From the NCBI GenBank assembly GCA_004210455.1, contig SEFA01000013.1, positions 1-64,000 of the forward strand: 64,000 bases of DNA, written 5' to 3'. Positions 7,718 through 17,612 of this stretch are shown here, piece after piece. Source of the stretch: Rubrivivax sp. GTDB taxonomy: Bacteria; Pseudomonadota; Gammaproteobacteria; Burkholderiales; Burkholderiaceae_C. Position 1 is the first letter of the stretch. The number at the start of each line of letters is the position of its first letter. The position numbers and the translations under genes are program-made. The notes below the pieces were generated by a model that searched no databases, was not told the origin of the DNA, and saw nothing but the letters and a program-made list of their open reading frames with translations.

Positions 7718-9763
7718 TCAGTTCTTGATCGTCTGAAGAGCCGCGATGCCCAGGCCGAAGTTGGCCAGGATCTGTGTCCAGTCCTTGGCGTCCTGGATGA
7801 CGGTCGACTTGTTCATCTGCTCCGGCACGAAGACCGTGTCGCCCGGAAGCGCTGGCAGGCCGGCGAGGTTGGAGCCGAAGCCCAGCCAGCCGCTGCTCGA
7901 CTGGCGCGCGCTGACCACCGTTCCGTTCGCACGGATCACGAAGGCGCCGCTGGCGTCGGCCCCGCGGGTCGGTCCGCCGGCCAGCTTCATCACGTCGTCG
8001 ACCGAGGCGTTGCTCTGGAGCAGGAAGCTGCCCGCGTTGAACACGCTGCCAAAGACACCCACGGTCGTGGGCTTGGACGGGATGAGCAGCCGGTCGCCGT
8101 CCTCGACGGTCAAGGTCGGCAACGCGCGCGCATCGGACTCGAGCTGCAGCACCACACGACCCGTCGGTCGCACGGCGCGCAGGCGCGCCACGAGCCGCTC
8201 GGTGCCGGCGGCGCGCTGAGCGTTGCCGGCGGCCTCGTCGGCCGTGGTCGCGCGTTGCGTGCTGCTGTTCTTGGTGAACTCCGTCTCCAGGTCGCGCAGG
8301 GCCCGGTCGTAGTTCTCCTGCTGAGACTGACGGACGCTCTCACGCGAGAAGTCCGTGCCGAACACATAGGCCTGCGACGTCAGGCCGCCGGCGGCCGCGA
8401 TGGCGTCCTGCAACGTGCTCGTCGGCGGCATCACGTATTCGCCGGGACGGGCGACTTCGCCCTCCACCGTCACGCGCTTGTATTGCTTGCCCAGCGGCAG
8501 CGCCGTGTTGACGCTGCTGAAGACACGGATGACGTCGCCGTTGGTCGCCGCCGTCTTCAACTGAGCGGGGAACTCCAACTCCCGCACGCGACGATCGTTG
8601 CGTTCGCTCAGTTGTTCGATCGAGACCCGCGAGCGGTCGGCAACGGCGCTGAAGCCGCCGGCCATCGCGAGCACATCGTCCACCGTCTCATTCGGCTTGA
8701 GTTCGAGAATGGACTGCTTGTTCACGCTGCCCAGCACCGCCACCTGCGGGCCGATCGGGCCGATGTGGATCACGTCCTCAGCCTGCAGCGCACGGTCGCT
8801 CGCCTTGTCGCCCTTGAGCAGCAGGTCGTAGGCATCGAAGTTGGCGACGACCTGGCCGTTGCGGCGCAGTTCGATCTGGCGGAAGCTGCCGGCGGCCGAC
8901 GGACCTCCGGCGCGGATCAGCCCGTTCACGATCGTCGCCAGGCTGCTCACGGTGTACGCACCCGGCTTGGCGGTGAAGCCGGTCACATAGATGCGGACCG
9001 TGCGCAGCTTGCCCAGCGAGGTGCTGACCTGGAAGTTCTTGAACACCTGGGCGATGCGCGCGCGGACCACCTCGTTCAGGTCGCCGTAGCGCACGCCCGC
9101 CACCAGCACCGGTCCGACGCGCGGGATCGTCACGCGGCCGGCACGGTCGACGGTCAGCCGCAGGTCGGCATCGACCGAGCCCCATGCGGTGACCTGGATC
9201 TCATCGCCCACTCCGATCAGATAGTCCGCCGGCGCCTGACGAGGGCCATCGGCCTCGCCGTTGGGGCCGCGCTGCTCGTCCAGCATGAGGTCCGCGCCGA
9301 TGCGGCGGATCACCATGTCGGGGGTGACCATCTTGGTCTGCGTGAAGTTCTGCGACTGCTGTTGGGTACGTTGCGTCGACTCGTAGCCTTCGGACTCGGC
9401 GCGCTTCAACTGGTCGATGACCTCCGGGTCCTTCAGATCAATGCCGAGCAGCTTGTTGACGTAGATCTCGAATTCGCCCGGGACATACCGGGGCGACCGG
9501 CTCTGCGAGGACTGTCCCGTTTGCAGCTGTTGCTGCTGCTGGGCCGCGTCCTGCGACGTGCGGCTCGTCGAGTTCAGCCGGACAGGGCCGGACAGTTCAG
9601 CGCCTTGGTCCGAGCTGGATTGACCGTAACTCGTCTGCACCTGCGCGAAGGCCGGCGTCGCCATCAGACAGGCTGCCAGGACCGCCAGCACGGGCCTTGC
9701 GAAGGACGGGCGGGCGCGAGTCGTCGACACCGGCGAAGGGGCGCGTTGGGCGCGATATTCCAT
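7718..9763 (-). CDS. Outer-membrane polysaccharide export protein with several SLBB domains (OPX)
   Basis: 681 aa from ATG 9763. A longer in-frame start at 9949 would run through the divergent gene's start region and is rejected. A signal peptide ends at TPAFA-Q; an internal LAAC could be read as a lipobox but its hydrophobic stretch is short. The Poly_export domain (YLIGVGDEIQVTAWG, about residues 165-260) is followed by repeated SLBB beta-grasp units with the recurring pattern V-x-G-x-V-x-x-P-G, at YVTGFTAKPGAY, VEGEVARPGEYV and VFGSVFNAGSFL. Export proteins of this class form the secretion channel. As first gene, it marks the operon promoter between 9764 and 9905. Confidence 0.9.
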   Translation of the reverse strand: MEYRAQRAPSPVSTTRARPSFARPVLAVLAACLMATPAFAQVQTSYGQSSSDQGAELSGPVRLNSTSRTSQDAAQQQQQLQTGQSSQSRSPRYVPGEFEIYVNKLLGIDLKDPEVIDQLKRAESEGYESTQRTQQQSQNFTQTKMVTPDMVIRRIGADLMLDEQRGPNGEADGPRQAPADYLIGVGDEIQVTAWGSVDADLRLTVDRAGRVTIPRVGPVLVAGVRYGDLNEVVRARIAQVFKNFQVSTSLGKLRTVRIYVTGFTAKPGAYTVSSLATIVNGLIRAGGPSAAGSFRQIELRRNGQVVANFDAYDLLLKGDKASDRALQAEDVIHIGPIGPQVAVLGSVNKQSILELKPNETVDDVLAMAGGFSAVADRSRVSIEQLSERNDRRVRELEFPAQLKTAATNGDVIRVFSSVNTALPLGKQYKRVTVEGEVARPGEYVMPPTSTLQDAIAAAGGLTSQAYVFGTDFSRESVRQSQQENYDRALRDLETEFTKNSSTQRATTADEAAGNAQRAAGTERLVARLRAVRPTGRVVLQLESDARALPTLTVEDGDRLLIPSKPTTVGVFGSVFNAGSFLLQSNASVDDVMKLAGGPTRGADASGAFVIRANGTVVSARQSSSGWLGFGSNLAGLPALPGDTVFVPEQMNKSTVIQDAKDWTQILANFGLGIAALQTIKN

Positions 9764-9905
9764 GCGTGATCTCGTCTCAGATGAACTTGGCCGCCCGCGA
9801 CGGACCTGATGACCAGGGTGTCGGAGCGACCAGCGGCGCATTCTATGGCAGCACTGTTGCGCCAAAACCGCCGCCGCCCCGAAGCCGGTCGTTACACTGC
9901 CGCCC
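9764..9905. promoter_or_regulatory. Divergent control region of the polysaccharide locus
   Basis: 142 bp without a credible gene between the outward-facing export and WecA-like genes. It must hold the promoters for both. TACACT at 9893-9898 just before the plus-strand ATG and TAGAAT on the minus strand (9845 to 9840) resemble -10 boxes, but neither has a convincing -35 element, so exact promoters are not claimed. Confidence 0.4.
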
Positions 9906-11030
9906 ATGTTGTATTTGCTCATCCCGTTCGCGCTGGCGGCGGCGATCACGCTCTACGTCGTTCACTCGTCGACGGTGCACGGCCACTTTTCTGCGGACCA
10001 CGACCTGTCCGGCCCGCAGAAGTTCCATGCGCGCCCCGTGCCGCGCATCGGCGGCGTCGGGATCTTCGCGGGCCTGTGCGGCATGGTCGCGCTCGCCTAT
10101 TTCCTGAAGCACCCCCAGGCCCGCACCGGCCTGCTTCTGCTGCTCTGCGGCCTGCCCGCCTTCGCCGCCGGCCTGGTCGAGGACTTCACCAAGAAGGTCT
10201 CCCCGCGCGAGCGACTGATCGCCACCGCGATCTCCGCCGGCCTCGGCTGCTGGCTCCTGCAGGCCATGATCTCGCGCACCGACATCCCCGGCCTGGACTT
10301 CATCGTCGGGACCACCGTCGGCGCGGTGATCATCACCATCTTCGTCGTCGCGGGCGTGGCCAACTCGGTCAACATCATCGACGGCTTCAACGGCCTGTCC
10401 TCGATGTGCGTCAGCCTGATGCTGCTGACCCTCGCCTACGTGGCCTACCAGGTCGGCGACACCGAACTCGCGCTCTGGGCGCTCGCCGGCGTGGGCGCCA
10501 TCCTGGGCTTCTTCGTCTGGAACTACCCCGCCGGCCTGATCTTCCTGGGCGACGGCGGCGCGTACTTCATGGGCTTCTATCTGGCGGAGATCGCCATCCT
10601 GCTGATCCACCGCCATCCGCAGGTGTCGCCGCTGTTCGCGCTGATGGTGTGCATCTACCCGGTGTTCGAGACGGTCTTCTCCATCTACCGCCGCCGCTTC
10701 CTGCGCAACACCAACCCCGGCGATCCGGACGGCATCCACCTGCACTCGCTGATCTACCGCCGCCTGATGCGCTGGGCGATTGGCGCACGCGATGCGCGCC
10801 TGATGACGCGCCGCAATTCGATGACGGCGCCCTATCTCTGGACGCTGTGCCTGTCGTCGCTGGCACCGGCACTGCTGTTCTGGGACTCGACGCCGATGAT
10901 CGCCGGCTGCATGGTGCTGTTCGGCGTCGCCTATGTCGCGCTGTACTGGCGCATCGTGCGGTTCCGGACCCCGAAGTGGATGGTCTTCCGCGGCGACCAG
11001 CGCAAGCTGACCGATCGTTCGGCGCAGTGA
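9906..11030 (+). CDS. MraY/WecA-like undecaprenyl-phosphate sugar-1-phosphate transferase
   Basis: 374 aa with about ten membrane segments. Family motifs in order: PRIGGVGIF near residue 41, GLVEDFTKKVSPRERL near 86, NSVNIIDGFNGLSSM near 155, FLGDGG near 213 and DGIHLHSLIYRR near 275 (the His-rich loop). The first aspartate of the usual DD metal motif is Glu (ED). The enzyme links the first sugar-1-phosphate to the lipid carrier and so starts repeat-unit assembly. It is divergent from the polysaccharide operon, which fits a priming role. The donor (GlcNAc, QuiNAc or similar) cannot be told. Confidence 0.85.
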   Translation: MLYLLIPFALAAAITLYVVHSSTVHGHFSADHDLSGPQKFHARPVPRIGGVGIFAGLCGMVALAYFLKHPQARTGLLLLLCGLPAFAAGLVEDFTKKVSPRERLIATAISAGLGCWLLQAMISRTDIPGLDFIVGTTVGAVIITIFVVAGVANSVNIIDGFNGLSSMCVSLMLLTLAYVAYQVGDTELALWALAGVGAILGFFVWNYPAGLIFLGDGGAYFMGFYLAEIAILLIHRHPQVSPLFALMVCIYPVFETVFSIYRRRFLRNTNPGDPDGIHLHSLIYRRLMRWAIGARDARLMTRRNSMTAPYLWTLCLSSLAPALLFWDSTPMIAGCMVLFGVAYVALYWRIVRFRTPKWMVFRGDQRKLTDRSAQ

Positions 11031-11104
11031 TCCCGCAACGGTCCGCGTGCGCGGATCGGTGGTTTCCCGGGGCTTTCGGGGCGTTGGAGGATAATCCGCC
11101 GCTT

Positions 11105-12658
11105 ATGACAGAAACCACCCCGACGCCCAACCCTCTTTTCGACACGCTGCCGCTGGACCCCAAGCTGCTGCGCGCCGTGTCCGATCAGGGCTACGCGACG
11201 ATGACGCCCATCCAGGCCAAGGCGATCCCGATCGTCCTCTCCGGCCGCGATGTGATGGGCGCCGCCCAGACCGGCACCGGCAAGACCGCCGCGTTCTCGA
11301 TCCCGCTGCTGCAGCGCATGCTCAAGCACGAGAACGCCTCGATGTCCCCGGCCCGCCACCCGGTGCGCGCGCTGGTGCTGGCCCCGACCCGCGAACTGGC
11401 CGACCAGGTCGCCAACAACGTCAAGGCCTACGCCAAGCACACCAACCTGCGCGTGGCCTGCGTCTTCGGCGGCATCGACATGAAGCCGCAGACGCTGCAG
11501 CTCAAGGCCGGCGTCGAGGTCCTGATCGCCACGCCGGGCCGGCTGCTCGACCACATCGAAGCCAAGAACGCCGTGCTCAACCACGTCGAGTACGTCGTGC
11601 TCGACGAGGCGGACCGGATGCTGGACATCGGCTTCCTGCCCGACCTGCAGCGCATCCTCAGCTACCTGCCCAAGGCACGTCAGACCCTGCTGTTCTCGGC
11701 GACCTTCTCGCCCGAGATCAAGCGCCTGGCGCAGAGCTACCTGCAGGAGCCGGAGCTGGTGGAAGTCGCCCGCCCGAACGCCACGGCCTCCACCGTGGAG
11801 CAGCGCTTCTTCAGCGTCGACGACGACGACAAGCGCGCCGCGGTCAAGCAGTTGCTGCGCCAGCGCGAGATCCGTCAGGCGATCGTGTTCGTGAATTCCA
11901 AGCTCGGCGCGGCGCGCCTGGCCCGCACCTTCGAGCGTGACGGCCTGCGGACCGCCGCCCTGCACGGGGACAAGTCGCAGGACGAGCGCCTGAAGTCGCT
12001 GGAAGCGTTCAAGCGCGGCGAGGTGGACCTGCTGGTCGCGACCGACGTGGCCGCGCGCGGCCTGGACATCGCGGACCTGCCGGCCGTCTTCAACTTCGAC
12101 GTCCCCTTCAATGCCGAGGACTACGTCCACCGCATCGGCCGTACCGGCCGCGCGGGCGCCTCGGGCCTGGCCTTTACGCTGGTGACCAAGGGCGATGCCC
12201 GTCTGGTCGGCGAGATCGAGAAGCTGATCAAGCGCAAGCTCGACCTGGAGCCGATCGAGCTCGAGGGCGAGCGTCGCCGCTTCGACGGCGACCGGGGTGA
12301 ACGCAGTGATCGCGGCCCGCGCGCCGATCGCGTCGATCGTGGGGGCGAGCGCGCGTCGCCAGGCGAGGGCGGCGGCGAGCGTCGCGACTTCCGTCGCGAG
12401 CGCGAGGACCGCCGCGACGAGGCTTACGGCTCGCAGGGTTCGCATTCGCATGCGCCGTCGCGCGCGCCGCGTCAGGCGTACGACCCGCTGTTCGACAAGC
12501 CTTACGAGGCGACCCAGGGCGGCGATGCGCCGGCCTGGGAAAAGGGCGCGGCCAACGCGCCGCGTGGCGGCCTGTCGGCCAACATCAAGCCGAAGAGGAA
12601 GGTCGCCGCGCTGTTCGGCGCCAAGCGTCCGCCGGTCACGGCCGACAGCGAATCCTGA
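11105..12658 (+). CDS. rhlE: DEAD-box RNA helicase, RhlE type
   Basis: 517 aa from ATG 11105; an open extension upstream overlaps the WecA-like gene in another frame and is rejected. All DEAD-box motifs are present: Q motif (TPIQAKAIP), AQTGTGKT (I), PTRELADQ (Ia), TPGRLLDH (Ib), VLDEADRML (II), FSATF (III), VATDVAARGLDIADL (V) and HRIGRTGRAG (VI). The C-terminal 110 residues are an Arg/Gly/Asp-rich disordered tail usual for RhlE. It unwinds short RNA duplexes in ribosome assembly and RNA decay. The stop codon directly abuts the stop of the convergent methylase gene. Confidence 0.95.
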   Translation: MTETTPTPNPLFDTLPLDPKLLRAVSDQGYATMTPIQAKAIPIVLSGRDVMGAAQTGTGKTAAFSIPLLQRMLKHENASMSPARHPVRALVLAPTRELADQVANNVKAYAKHTNLRVACVFGGIDMKPQTLQLKAGVEVLIATPGRLLDHIEAKNAVLNHVEYVVLDEADRMLDIGFLPDLQRILSYLPKARQTLLFSATFSPEIKRLAQSYLQEPELVEVARPNATASTVEQRFFSVDDDDKRAAVKQLLRQREIRQAIVFVNSKLGAARLARTFERDGLRTAALHGDKSQDERLKSLEAFKRGEVDLLVATDVAARGLDIADLPAVFNFDVPFNAEDYVHRIGRTGRAGASGLAFTLVTKGDARLVGEIEKLIKRKLDLEPIELEGERRRFDGDRGERSDRGPRADRVDRGGERASPGEGGGERRDFRREREDRRDEAYGSQGSHSHAPSRAPRQAYDPLFDKPYEATQGGDAPAWEKGAANAPRGGLSANIKPKRKVAALFGAKRPPVTADSES

Positions 12659-13450
12659 TCACCGCGCGCCGAGGATCGCGAACACCGCCGGCACCTTGTC
12701 CGGCAGCGACTTCGGCGCCTGGCGCCATTGCTCGACCGTCGCCGTGTAGGTCCACGCGTCCTTCAGGCTCAGTCCGCAACTGACCGACAGCAGCGAGCCC
12801 GGCTTCAGCGCGGACATCAGCGCCTGCAGCAGCGCGCCGTTGCGATAGGGCGTCTCGATCATCAATTGCGTCTGCTGCTCGCGCGCCGAGAAGGCGTCGA
12901 GCGCCTTGATGCGCGCGGTCCGCTCGGCGGCGTCGAGCGGGAGATAACCCACGAAGGCGAAGCTCTGTCCGTTCAGGCCGCTGGCCGCCAGGGCCATCAG
13001 CAGCGAGCTCGGTCCGGTCAGCGGCACGACCTGCACCTTCGCCGCGTGCGCGGCGGCGACCAGCTTCGCGCCGGGATCGGCGACCGCGGGCATGCCGGCC
13101 TCCGAGATCAGGCCGATGTCGTGGCCGCCCATGGCCGGCTCCAGCAGCGCCAGCCAGAGCTTCTCTTCACTCGACGAGGCGATGACCGCGCCGGCCGCCG
13201 GACCGCGGCCCTTGGCCGGGCGGGGAAGTTCCTCGATGTGCTGCTCCTGCAAGGGCACCGCCAGCGGATGGATCGCGCCGACACGCTTCAGGAAGGCGCG
13301 GGTGGTCTTCGCGTTCTCTGCGGCCCAGTGCGTGATCGCCGCGGCCCGCGCGAGCACCGCGTCGGGCAGGACTTCGCGCAGGTCGACCTCCTGGCCGTTC
13401 ATGCCGAAGTCGAGGGTGTTGGGAACGAGGAAGAGGCGGCCGCGGGTCAT
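12659..13450 (-). CDS. RsmI-like SAM-dependent methyltransferase (tetrapyrrole methylase fold)
   Basis: 263 aa. The core motif LISEAGMPAVADPGAKLV and the following PLTGPSSLLMALAASGL match RsmI-type members of the corrin/porphyrin methylase fold. The N-terminal RLFLVPNTLDFG differs from the LYVVPTPIGNL of true RsmI, so this is more likely the paralogue commonly found beside maf in Burkholderiales than RsmI itself. The methyl acceptor is probably rRNA but unproven. It lies 35 bp downstream of maf on the same strand. Confidence 0.8.
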   Translation of the reverse strand: MTRGRLFLVPNTLDFGMNGQEVDLREVLPDAVLARAAAITHWAAENAKTTRAFLKRVGAIHPLAVPLQEQHIEELPRPAKGRGPAAGAVIASSSEEKLWLALLEPAMGGHDIGLISEAGMPAVADPGAKLVAAAHAAKVQVVPLTGPSSLLMALAASGLNGQSFAFVGYLPLDAAERTARIKALDAFSAREQQTQLMIETPYRNGALLQALMSALKPGSLLSVSCGLSLKDAWTYTATVEQWRQAPKSLPDKVPAVFAILGAR

Positions 13451-13485
13451 TGTTTTTCTCGGAAGACGGGTTCAGGAAAGCCGGT

Positions 13486-14097
13486 TCAGGGCAGCAGGCT
13501 CAGCACGTCCAGCCCGCCCTGGCGCAGCAGCGCGGCGGTGCGGATCAGCGGCAGCCCGATCAGGGCCGTCGGGTCGTCGGACTCGATCGCGTCCAGCAGT
13601 GCGATGCCCAGGCCTTCGGCCTTGGCGCTGCCGGCGCAGTCGTAGGGCTGCTCGGCGCGGAGATAGCGCTCGATGGCGTCATCGCTGAGTTCGCGGAAGC
13701 GGACGCGTACCGGGGCCAGGTCTTGTGCGACGAAGCCGGTCGCTTCGCAGACCACGGCCAGCGCCGTCTGGAACACGACCGTGCGACCACGCATGGCGCG
13801 CAGCTGCTCGACGGCACGCTCGTGCGTGCCCGGTTTGCCGATCGGTCGGCCGTCCAGGTCCGCGACCTGGTCCGACCCGATCACGAGCGCCTGCGGGAAG
13901 CGCTTCGCCACCGCGCGCGCCTTGGCCAACGCCAGCCGGCGGGCGAGGGCGTCGGGGGCTTCGGCCGACAGCGGTGTCTCGTCGACGTCGGGGGGCGCCG
14001 TCTCGAACGGCAGCCGCAGCCGTTCCAGCAACTCTCGCCGGTAGCGGGAGGTGGAGCCCAGGACAAGCGGGCGGACGGGCAGGGAAGCAGCGGTCAT
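13486..14097 (-). CDS. maf: Maf/YceF nucleotide pyrophosphatase
   Basis: 203 aa from ATG 14097; a longer frame upstream would cross into the divergent yceD gene. Motifs: LVLGSTSRYRRELL at the N-terminus, PPDVDET, then VIGSDQV and GKPGTHERA. Maf proteins hydrolyse non-canonical or methylated nucleoside triphosphates; YceF-type members act on m7GTP. The family is about 190-210 aa, so this is full length. It is divergent from yceD with a 50-bp gap and co-directional with the methylase. Confidence 0.9.
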   Translation of the reverse strand: MTAASLPVRPLVLGSTSRYRRELLERLRLPFETAPPDVDETPLSAEAPDALARRLALAKARAVAKRFPQALVIGSDQVADLDGRPIGKPGTHERAVEQLRAMRGRTVVFQTALAVVCEATGFVAQDLAPVRVRFRELSDDAIERYLRAEQPYDCAGSAKAEGLGIALLDAIESDDPTALIGLPLIRTAALLRQGGLDVLSLLP

Positions 14098-14147
14098 GGG
14101 GCGGGATTGTCCCATCGGGGCGGAGGCGGCTCGTACACTTGCGACCC

Positions 14148-14711
14148 ATGAAACCGCGTTCGTTCGATCCATTGAAGCTCGATGTCGGAGTCTTTGCCCG
14201 GGAGGGCGGCACGCTGGAGGGCGAGTGGCCCGCGACCAGCCTGACGCGCCTGGCCGAAGCGGCCGCGCCCGAGTCCGATCCGGCCCAGTGGCCGCCCGTG
14301 TCCTGGTCCGCCCAGGGCGAGTTGCGCACGCCCAAGGGCGGCGAGCCGCAGGCATGGCTCGAGCTGACCGCCGAAGCGCAGGTCGCGGTGACCTGCCAGC
14401 GCTGCCTCCAGCCGGTCCGCGAGGACCTGACGGTGTCGCGCTGGTTCCGCTTCGTCAAGGACGAGGACATGGCGGCGGAGATGGACATGGACTCCGACGA
14501 CGACGTCCTGGCGCTCCCGCGCCACCTGGACCTGCGCGAGCTGGTCGAGGACGAACTGCTCCTGACCTTGCCGGTCGTGCCGCGCCACGAGGTCTGCCCG
14601 GAGCCGTTGCCGCACGCGAACATCGAGGAAGACGAACTGCCGGCGGAAGAACGTCCCAATCCGTTCGCCGCGCTGGCGGCGCTGAAGAAGGGCTCCGGCG
14701 GCAAGGCGTGA
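14148..14711 (+). CDS. YceD/DUF177 protein
   Basis: 187 aa. The DUF177 signature is visible: CQRCLQPVREDL (CxxC, about residue 83) and a later CPE in the C-terminal third, with LDLRELVEDELLLTLPVVP between. The family is linked to 23S rRNA/ribosome assembly and is nearly always upstream of rpmF, as here. Its stop codon overlaps the -35 element of the rpmF promoter. Confidence 0.9.
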   Translation: MKPRSFDPLKLDVGVFAREGGTLEGEWPATSLTRLAEAAAPESDPAQWPPVSWSAQGELRTPKGGEPQAWLELTAEAQVAVTCQRCLQPVREDLTVSRWFRFVKDEDMAAEMDMDSDDDVLALPRHLDLRELVEDELLLTLPVVPRHEVCPEPLPHANIEEDELPAEERPNPFAALAALKKGSGGKA

Positions 14712-14736
14712 CACCGGTTCGGTGCTGTGCTATAGT
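14708..14736 (+). promoter_or_regulatory. Sigma-70 promoter upstream of rpmF
   Basis: GTGACA (14708-14713), 17-bp spacer, TATAGT (14731-14736). This is the best sigma-70 match noticed in the window. It would start a transcript near 14743 with a leader of about 185 nt before rpmF. It overlaps the yceD stop codon. Confidence 0.65.
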
Positions 14737-14927
14737 TTCCGGCTTTCCCGGATCGAAGTGCGTCCACCCGAATGTTCCACCCGAATGTATCGGAGTGGCC
14801 GTGCGGCCCGGGACCGAGGCGTCGGTAGCGGAACATCCTTGTCGGATCCGCGGTACAGCTCGAGTTCTCTCGAGAGCCCGAGCAACCTCGAATCACCAGC
14901 CAGCCGAAGCCTTTAGGAGAATCAACC

Positions 14928-15113
14928 ATGGCCGTTCAGCAAAACAAGAAGTCCCCCTCGAAGCGCGGCATGCACCGCTCGCACAACGCCCTGGTCACCC
15001 CGGGCACCGCGATCGAGCCGACCACCGGTGAAGTGCATCTGCGCCACCACATCAGCCCCAACGGCTTCTATCGTGGCCGCAAGGTGCTGAAGACCAAGGC
15101 CGACGCCGCCTGA
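14928..15113 (+). CDS. rpmF: 50S ribosomal protein L32
   Basis: 61 aa, basic, beginning [19 protein letters not shown], the classic L32 start; a Shine-Dalgarno TAGGAGAA lies 8 bp upstream. Part of the large ribosomal subunit. The zinc-binding cysteines found in some L32 proteins are absent, as in many betaproteobacteria. It heads the rpmF-plsX-fab cluster that couples ribosome and membrane-lipid synthesis. Confidence 0.97.
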   Translation: MAVQQNKKSPSKRGMHRSHNALVTPGTAIEPTTGEVHLRHHISPNGFYRGRKVLKTKADAA

Positions 15114-15176
15114 TCGATTCGATCAGCCGGTCCGGAGGGCTCCCCGAGGCCTCCGCCTGGTCGCACAAACAAGTAG

Positions 15177-15217
15177 AGCCCGGTTCCGCATCACGCGTCG
15201 CCGGGCTTTCGCGTTTT
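15177..15217 (+). terminator. Rho-independent terminator/attenuator after rpmF
   Basis: AGCCCGG (15177-15183) pairs with CCGGGCT (15201-15207) across a 17-nt loop, followed by TTTCGCGTTTTT. It lies 63 bp after the rpmF stop and 125 bp before plsX, so it probably reduces but does not abolish read-through into plsX. Confidence 0.65.
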
Positions 15218-15341
15218 TGATCCTTCTCCGATCCCTCCCCCGGACGGGCGCCCCCTTCTTCCGGCAGCCGCCCGTTGTCGCGCACGCTTCTTGCGGGGTC
15301 GCTACAGTCGCACCTTCGACCGGTGTTCTTCTCAGGTTTCG

Positions 15342-16471
15342 ATGACCGCAATTCCCGCCACCCGCTCATCGCCCTCCGCCGAGCCGCTCCGCCTGGCGGT
15401 GGACTGCATGGGCGGCGACCACGGCCCCGCCGTCACCCTCCCTGCCTGCCAGGCCTTCCTCGCCGCGCATCCGCAGGCGGAGCTCGTGCTGGTCGGCCTG
15501 CCTGAGGCGCTCAAGGCCGCCGCGAGCTGGCCCCGCACGCGCATCGTCGCGGCCAGCGAGGTCGTCAGCATGGACGATCCCATCGAGGTCGCCCTGCGGC
15601 GCAAGAAGGATTCGTCGATGCGGGTGGCGCTCTCGCAGCTCAAGCCGGCCAAGGACGGCACGCCCGCTCAGGCGCATGCCTGCGTCTCCGCGGGCAACAC
15701 CGGCGCGCTGATGGCAGTCGCCAAGTACCTGCTGAAAACGCTGGAAGGCATCGACCGCCCGGCCATCGCCACCGTGATGCCCAACCAGATCGGCGGCTTC
15801 ACGACGGTGCTGGACCTGGGCGCCAACGTCGACTGCGGTCCGGAACACCTGCTGCAGTTCGCGGTGATGGGCAGCGCGCTGGTGTCGGCGGTGGACGGCA
15901 AGGAGAACCCGACGGTCGGCCTGCTGAACATCGGCGAGGAAATGATCAAGGGCAACGAGACGATCAAGCGCGCCGGCGAACTGCTGCGCGAGGCCGCCTC
16001 GCACGACCAGCTGAACTTCCACGGCAACGTGGAGGGCAACGACATCTTCAAGGGCACGACGGACATCGTCGTGTGCGACGGCTTCGTCGGCAATGTGGCG
16101 CTGAAGACGGCCGAGGGGCTGGCCAGCATGATCTCCAGCTTCATCAAGGCGGAGTTCACCCGCAGCTGGTGGACCAAGGTCATCGCGCTGCTGGCGATGC
16201 CGGTGCTGCAGCGATTCAAGGACCGCGTCGACCATCGCCGCTTCAACGGCGCGGCGCTGCTGGGCCTGCGCGGCCTGGTCTTCAAGAGCCACGGTTCCGC
16301 CGATGCCTTCGCCTTCGAGCAGGCATTGAACCGGGCGTATGATGCGGCCCGCAACCGGCTCCTGGACCGGGTTCACGATCGCATCGTCGCGACGCTGCAG
16401 GCGCTTCCCGCGCCTGCCAACGAGGAAGGCGGCGATGCTGGAGACACGGCGGCCACCGCCGCCCACGCTGC

Positions 16472-16475
<4 letters not shown>
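15342..16475 (+). CDS. plsX: Phosphate acyltransferase PlsX
   Basis: 377 aa from ATG 15342. The PlsX hallmarks are [12 protein letters not shown] at residues 17-28, [11 protein letters not shown], and [13 protein letters not shown]. It converts acyl-ACP to acyl-phosphate, the donor for the first acylation of glycerol-3-phosphate. The C-terminus runs a little past the usual end, with an Ala/Thr-rich tail. It overlaps fabH by ATGA, so the two are translationally coupled. Confidence 0.95.
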
Positions 16476-17461
<986 letters not shown>

Positions 17462-17612
17462 TTCCCGACTTCCGACGCCGTCCAGGCGCCACTTCCCGCC
17501 TCCTTCACGGCAGCCGGAAGCGCGCGCGGCGGCGGCACGCCAGAGGCCGCGCGTCGGCCGCGCGCGCCTCTTCTTCCTCCCAGATCCTCCTGGATCGTCT
17601 CGGACTCGAACC

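Noticed and set aside
7658-9769. 703-codon open frame opposite the SLBB export gene
   Set aside because: Arg/His/Ala-rich translation with no domain; the opposite strand has a signal peptide and SLBB repeats.
9809-11104. Long N-terminal extension of the RhlE frame
   Set aside because: It overlaps the WecA-like gene in another frame, and RhlE homology begins right after ATG 11105.
10931-12451. 506-codon frame antisense to rhlE
   Set aside because: No recognisable motifs, and the plus strand carries all DEAD-box motifs.
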